The notes beneath the pieces are model-generated. The model was not told the origin of the DNA and ran no database searches. It saw only the letters and a program-made list of their open reading frames with translations. A program made the translations under genes and the position numbers. DNA of 15,057 nt from positions 1 to 15,057 of the forward strand of contig JAKAWM010000010.1 in the NCBI GenBank assembly GCA_021827285.1. Direction: 5' to 3'. This DNA is from Actinomycetes bacterium. GTDB taxonomy: Bacteria > Actinomycetota > Acidimicrobiia > Acidimicrobiales > Palsa-688. Of the stretch, positions 13,096-15,057 are shown in pieces. How positions within the stretch are numbered: position 1 is the first letter of the stretch; each line of letters opens with the position of its first letter.

Positions 13096-13818
13096 ATGAC
13101 CCCGAGCAGGAGACCTGCCGTCGCGGCCGTCCTGGCTGTGCTCGCCACCCTGGCCGCCACGGGCGGCGTGGCTTATGCCGGTGCGCCGGAGCACACCAAG
13201 CCGCCTCAGGAGCACACGAAGCCGGCCTCCGAGCACACCAAGCCGGCGGCCCGTATCTTTGCCGATGCCGTGGCCGCCATGAAGAGGGCGAAAAGCTTTC
13301 ACGTCACCGGCCACCTGGACGCGGGAGGCACCAAAGAACTGCTCAACTTGAGCATGTCGCCCTCTGGAGGGGGTGGCAGCGTCGGTCTGCCCGGCGTGAC
13401 CATGCAGATCATCGTCATGGGCACTTCGGTGTACATCAAGGCTGACGAGAAGAGCTGGCTTGACTTGACGCACAGCCAGTCCACCGCGGCGCTGGTAGCC
13501 GGCCGGTGGATCAAGGCCAAGAGGTCCAACCCGGACTTCCGCGACTTTGTGAACCTCACCGTTTCGACATCGTTCATAGGCCAGGTGACGTCCGGCCCCG
13601 CCACCTTCTCCAAGCTCCCGGCCACCAAGGTCTTCGACGGCCGCCCTGCCGTGGTCCTGACCGACAACCGAGGGGGCAAGCTTTACGTGGCCGATACCGG
13701 CCCTGCCTACTTCCTCTACCTCCAAGGGAGCGGGCAAGGCTCATCGGGGACGATGACCTTCACTGACTTCGGCCGCGCGCCCATGCCGGCGGCACCGGCC
13801 AACGCCATACCTCTTTAG
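13096..13818 (+). CDS. Secreted LolA/LppX-like protein with EHTKP repeats
   Basis: A 240-residue exported protein. Signal peptide: basic start (TPSRRP), hydrophobic stretch about 8-22, and likely cleavage after VAYA at residue 28. There is no lipobox cysteine. Next come three EHTKP motifs in 7-residue units (residues 32-52), then a beta-rich domain: FADAVAAMKRAKSFHVTGHLD, MQIIVMGTSVYIKADEKSWLDL, ATKVFDGRPAVVLTDNRGGKLYVA and GTMTFTDFG. This pattern (helix, strand with TGH, 'VYIKAD') resembles actinobacterial LolA-like / LppX-LprG lipid-carrier folds, but I call this by eye only and the function is unknown. The frame is open from TTG 13087; ATG 13096 is preferred because the signal peptide then starts normally. 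It follows truA by 29 bases but probably has its own promoter, and converges on the yhhQ gene. Confidence 0.72.
   Translation: MTPSRRPAVAAVLAVLATLAATGGVAYAGAPEHTKPPQEHTKPASEHTKPAARIFADAVAAMKRAKSFHVTGHLDAGGTKELLNLSMSPSGGGGSVGLPGVTMQIIVMGTSVYIKADEKSWLDLTHSQSTAALVAGRWIKAKRSNPDFRDFVNLTVSTSFIGQVTSGPATFSKLPATKVFDGRPAVVLTDNRGGKLYVADTGPAYFLYLQGSGQGSSGTMTFTDFGRAPMPAAPANAIPL
13189..13251 (+). repeat. 21-bp tandem repeat (3 copies) coding EHTKP units
   Basis: Units at 13189-13209, 13210-13230 and 13231-13251 each begin GAGCACAC(C/G)AAGCC and encode EHTKP followed by two variable residues (PQ, AS, AA). The copies differ at several bases, so the repeat is older than the perfect ones in this window. It lies directly after the signal peptide. 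Confidence 0.9.
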
Positions 13819-13839
13819 TGCCCCTTCTTTAGTACCTCT

Positions 13840-14523
13840 TCAGCTCTTGGAGCCGTAGGCCGGGGCCACGCCCACCTGCGGCGAGGTACGCCGACCTGGC
13901 CCGGTGCCCGGCGCTTTGAAGGGGCCGGCCCGCCTGAGCAGGGCGGCTAGCACCCCCCCGGCCAGCATGACCCAAGCCTTGCCCACGAGTTGCCCAGGGA
14001 GAGCGACTGAAAGCGGTATACCCGCGAGCGTGAGGAAGAGCGTCGAGTCCACCACGTCACCGACCAGGCCCGACCCGACCACGGCGACGGGGAAGTTCCA
14101 TGCTTGTAGTGGGGTGTAGACGAGGAAGTCGCAGCTTTCGGAAACGAGGAACGTGACCCCCGAGGCGACGGCTAGCGAGGGGCTGGAGACCCACCAGGAG
14201 ATGGCGGCCCCGGCCACGATGGCGGTCAAGCCAACGCGAGCGCCGGCCAGGCGCTGGACAATGTCCCGGGCCACGAAGGTGAGGGCCGCCAGGTAAACGC
14301 CCGAGGGGGCGCGCAGGCCAAAGCCAACCGGCAGGTAGTGGGCCCCCTGCGCGGCCGTCCCGATATGGGAGATCATCCAGTTGGCCCCGGCGATGGAGCC
14401 TACATAGATGGCCAGCGAGATAGCCGCCATTGCGGTCCTGTCCCGGTCGAGCCCGGGCCGGGCCCGGCGCTGTGGCCAAGCTGGGACCGCTGATGGCCAT
14501 GACCGTGGCACAGGGCGGCTCAT
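13840..14523 (-). CDS. yhhQ: YhhQ/VUT-family transporter, probable 7-cyano-7-deazaguanine (preQ0) importer
   Basis: An integral membrane protein of 227 residues with about six hydrophobic segments. Family landmarks are SIAGANWMISHIG, LPVGFGLRAPSGVYLAALTFVARDIVQ, VTFLVSESCDFLVYTPLQ and GLVGDVVDSTLFLTLAG, the acidic and polar residues that mark YhhQ (VUT) proteins. YhhQ is known as a preQ0/preQ1 salvage transporter. The ATG overlaps the queF stop (ATGA on the minus strand); about 31 hydrophilic, Arg/Pro-rich residues precede the first membrane segment, and an internal ATG (MAAISLAIYVGS) could be the true start. The C-terminal 25 residues are hydrophilic. Pairing with queF strengthens the substrate assignment. 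The 21 bases before the convergent secreted-protein gene hold no clear terminator. Confidence 0.85.
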   Translation of the reverse strand: MSRPVPRSWPSAVPAWPQRRARPGLDRDRTAMAAISLAIYVGSIAGANWMISHIGTAAQGAHYLPVGFGLRAPSGVYLAALTFVARDIVQRLAGARVGLTAIVAGAAISWWVSSPSLAVASGVTFLVSESCDFLVYTPLQAWNFPVAVVGSGLVGDVVDSTLFLTLAGIPLSVALPGQLVGKAWVMLAGGVLAALLRRAGPFKAPGTGPGRRTSPQVGVAPAYGSKS

Positions 14524-15005
14524 GTCTTGGCGGTGCGCCCGCAGCTCTCGGCCTGGGTGAGCAGGGCGCTGCAGCGCGCTTGTTCTTCCGGGCTGAGGTC
14601 GGGTGCGGCGCGGACCGCCAAGGGCTTTATTGCGATCCCCCCGCGGGGGTTGAAGTCCCCGAACACCCGCAGGTACCTGGGGGCCAGCTTGGCCGCCAGA
14701 TGGTCAGCGATGCTGTTCACGCAGGCTTCGTGGAATGTCCCCTGGTTGCGGTAACCCATCAGGTACAGCTTCAGGCTCTTGCTCTCCACGCAACGGGGGC
14801 CGGGGACGTAGTCGATCCGCAGGTGCCCGTAGTCAGGCTGCCCGGTGACCGGGCAGAGGCTGGTGAACTCGCTGCACAGCAGTGAGACGACCCAGGGGGC
14901 GTCGGGGCAGGGGTTGGCAAAGGTCTCGAGTACCGAAGCATCAGGGTGGTCGTAGTGGTACTCTGTGCGACCGCCCAGTGCTCGCAGGGGAGGGGTCTCG
15001 CTCAA
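14520..15005 (-). CDS. queF: NADPH-dependent 7-cyano-7-deazaguanine reductase (QueF, short form)
   Basis: Reduces the nitrile of preQ0 to the amine preQ1, a step of queuosine synthesis, in the cytoplasm. The product is 161 residues, the single-domain (Bacillus-like) form. The catalytic cysteine is C51 in SEFTSLCPVTGQPD with D58 seven residues later, the NADPH-binding motif is ESKSLKLY (74-81), and FHE (91-93) binds substrate. The only usable start is TTG (complement of 15003-15005): the frame has a stop 21 bases upstream with no other start between. An ATG 33 bases upstream (complement of 15036-15038) reads only four codons (MSEL) before TGA, because of an 11-bp tandem repeat. It overlaps yhhQ as one operon. 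Confidence 0.9.
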   Translation of the reverse strand: MSETPPLRALGGRTEYHYDHPDASVLETFANPCPDAPWVVSLLCSEFTSLCPVTGQPDYGHLRIDYVPGPRCVESKSLKLYLMGYRNQGTFHEACVNSIADHLAAKLAPRYLRVFGDFNPRGGIAIKPLAVRAAPDLSPEEQARCSALLTQAESCGRTAKT

Positions 15006-15038
15006 AGCTCGCTCAAAGCTCGCTCAAAGCTCGCTCAT
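15000..15038 (-). repeat. 11-bp tandem repeat over the queF start region
   Basis: On the plus strand GCTCAAAGCTC occurs at 15000-15010, 15011-15021 and 15022-15032, followed by the partial GCTCAT (15033-15038) that holds the upstream ATG. On the coding strand it reads ATGAGCGAGCT then TTGAGCGAGCT twice, then TTGAGCGAG, where queF begins. Copies are perfect. Confidence 0.93.
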
Positions 15039-15057
15039 CGCTTGTCCGGGCGTAGCG

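Noticed and set aside
12742..13737. Long open frame (331 codons) on the minus strand across truA and the secreted protein gene
   Set aside because: Spans two well-supported plus-strand genes and has no family features; explained by codon bias.
15006..15057. preQ1 riboswitch before queF
   Set aside because: Only about 50 bases are available and they are mostly the 11-bp repeat; no preQ1 aptamer-like pseudoknot could be drawn. A switch could lie beyond the window.

Overview
The window is GC-rich and gene-dense, and most of it is the end of the bacterial spc ribosomal-protein operon plus the alpha operon. It most likely comes from an actinobacterium. The evidence is the zinc-type S14 in the spc operon, a response regulator / sensor kinase / GerMN lipoprotein trio arranged like the actinobacterial mtrA-mtrB-lpqB operon, frequent GTG and TTG starts, and what look like leaderless promoters. 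I cannot fix genus or class; an Acidimicrobiia-like lineage is only a guess. I did not calculate GC content.

Layout. (1) Bases 1-5034, plus strand: rpsZ (S14, first base cut off), rpsH, rplF, rplR, rpsE, rpmD, rplO, secY and adk, closely packed with several overlapping stop/start codons. This is the standard spc order. (2) Bases 5041-5080: a hairpin that can act as a terminator in both directions, followed by a STAS anti-sigma-antagonist gene on the minus strand. (3) Bases 5420-8318: a divergent promoter region with an 11-bp-spaced direct repeat resembling an MtrA box, then an overlapping three-gene operon for an OmpR-type regulator, a membrane histidine kinase and a short GerMN lipoprotein. 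(4) Bases 8319-9175: map (methionine aminopeptidase), apparently with its own promoter. (5) Bases 9215-12197: a candidate promoter and the alpha operon rpmJ, rpsM, rpsK, rpsD, rpoA, rplQ, ending in a hairpin. infA, often found just before rpmJ, is absent. (6) Bases 12275-13818: truA (tRNA pseudouridine synthase) and a secreted LolA/LppX-like protein, each with a -10-like hexamer immediately upstream. (7) Bases 15005-13840, minus strand: queF and a YhhQ-family transporter, a pair suited to salvage of preQ0 and its reduction to preQ1 for queuosine.

How it works together. Most genes serve translation: ribosomal proteins, the RNA polymerase alpha subunit, protein export (SecY), adenylate balance (Adk), N-terminal methionine removal (Map) and tRNA modification (TruA, QueF). 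The envelope-sensing two-component block sits between adk and map, so the usual adk-map-infA-rpmJ run is split into separately transcribed pieces.

I do not see a new multi-gene system. The most unusual signals are short tandem duplications at or near gene starts: a 39-bp repeat lengthening the N-terminus of ribosomal protein S5, an 11-bp triplication that separates queF from an upstream ATG, a 17-bp duplication in front of map, and a 21-bp repeat encoding EHTKP motifs. The possible leaderless promoters and the MtrA-like box are the next most interesting.
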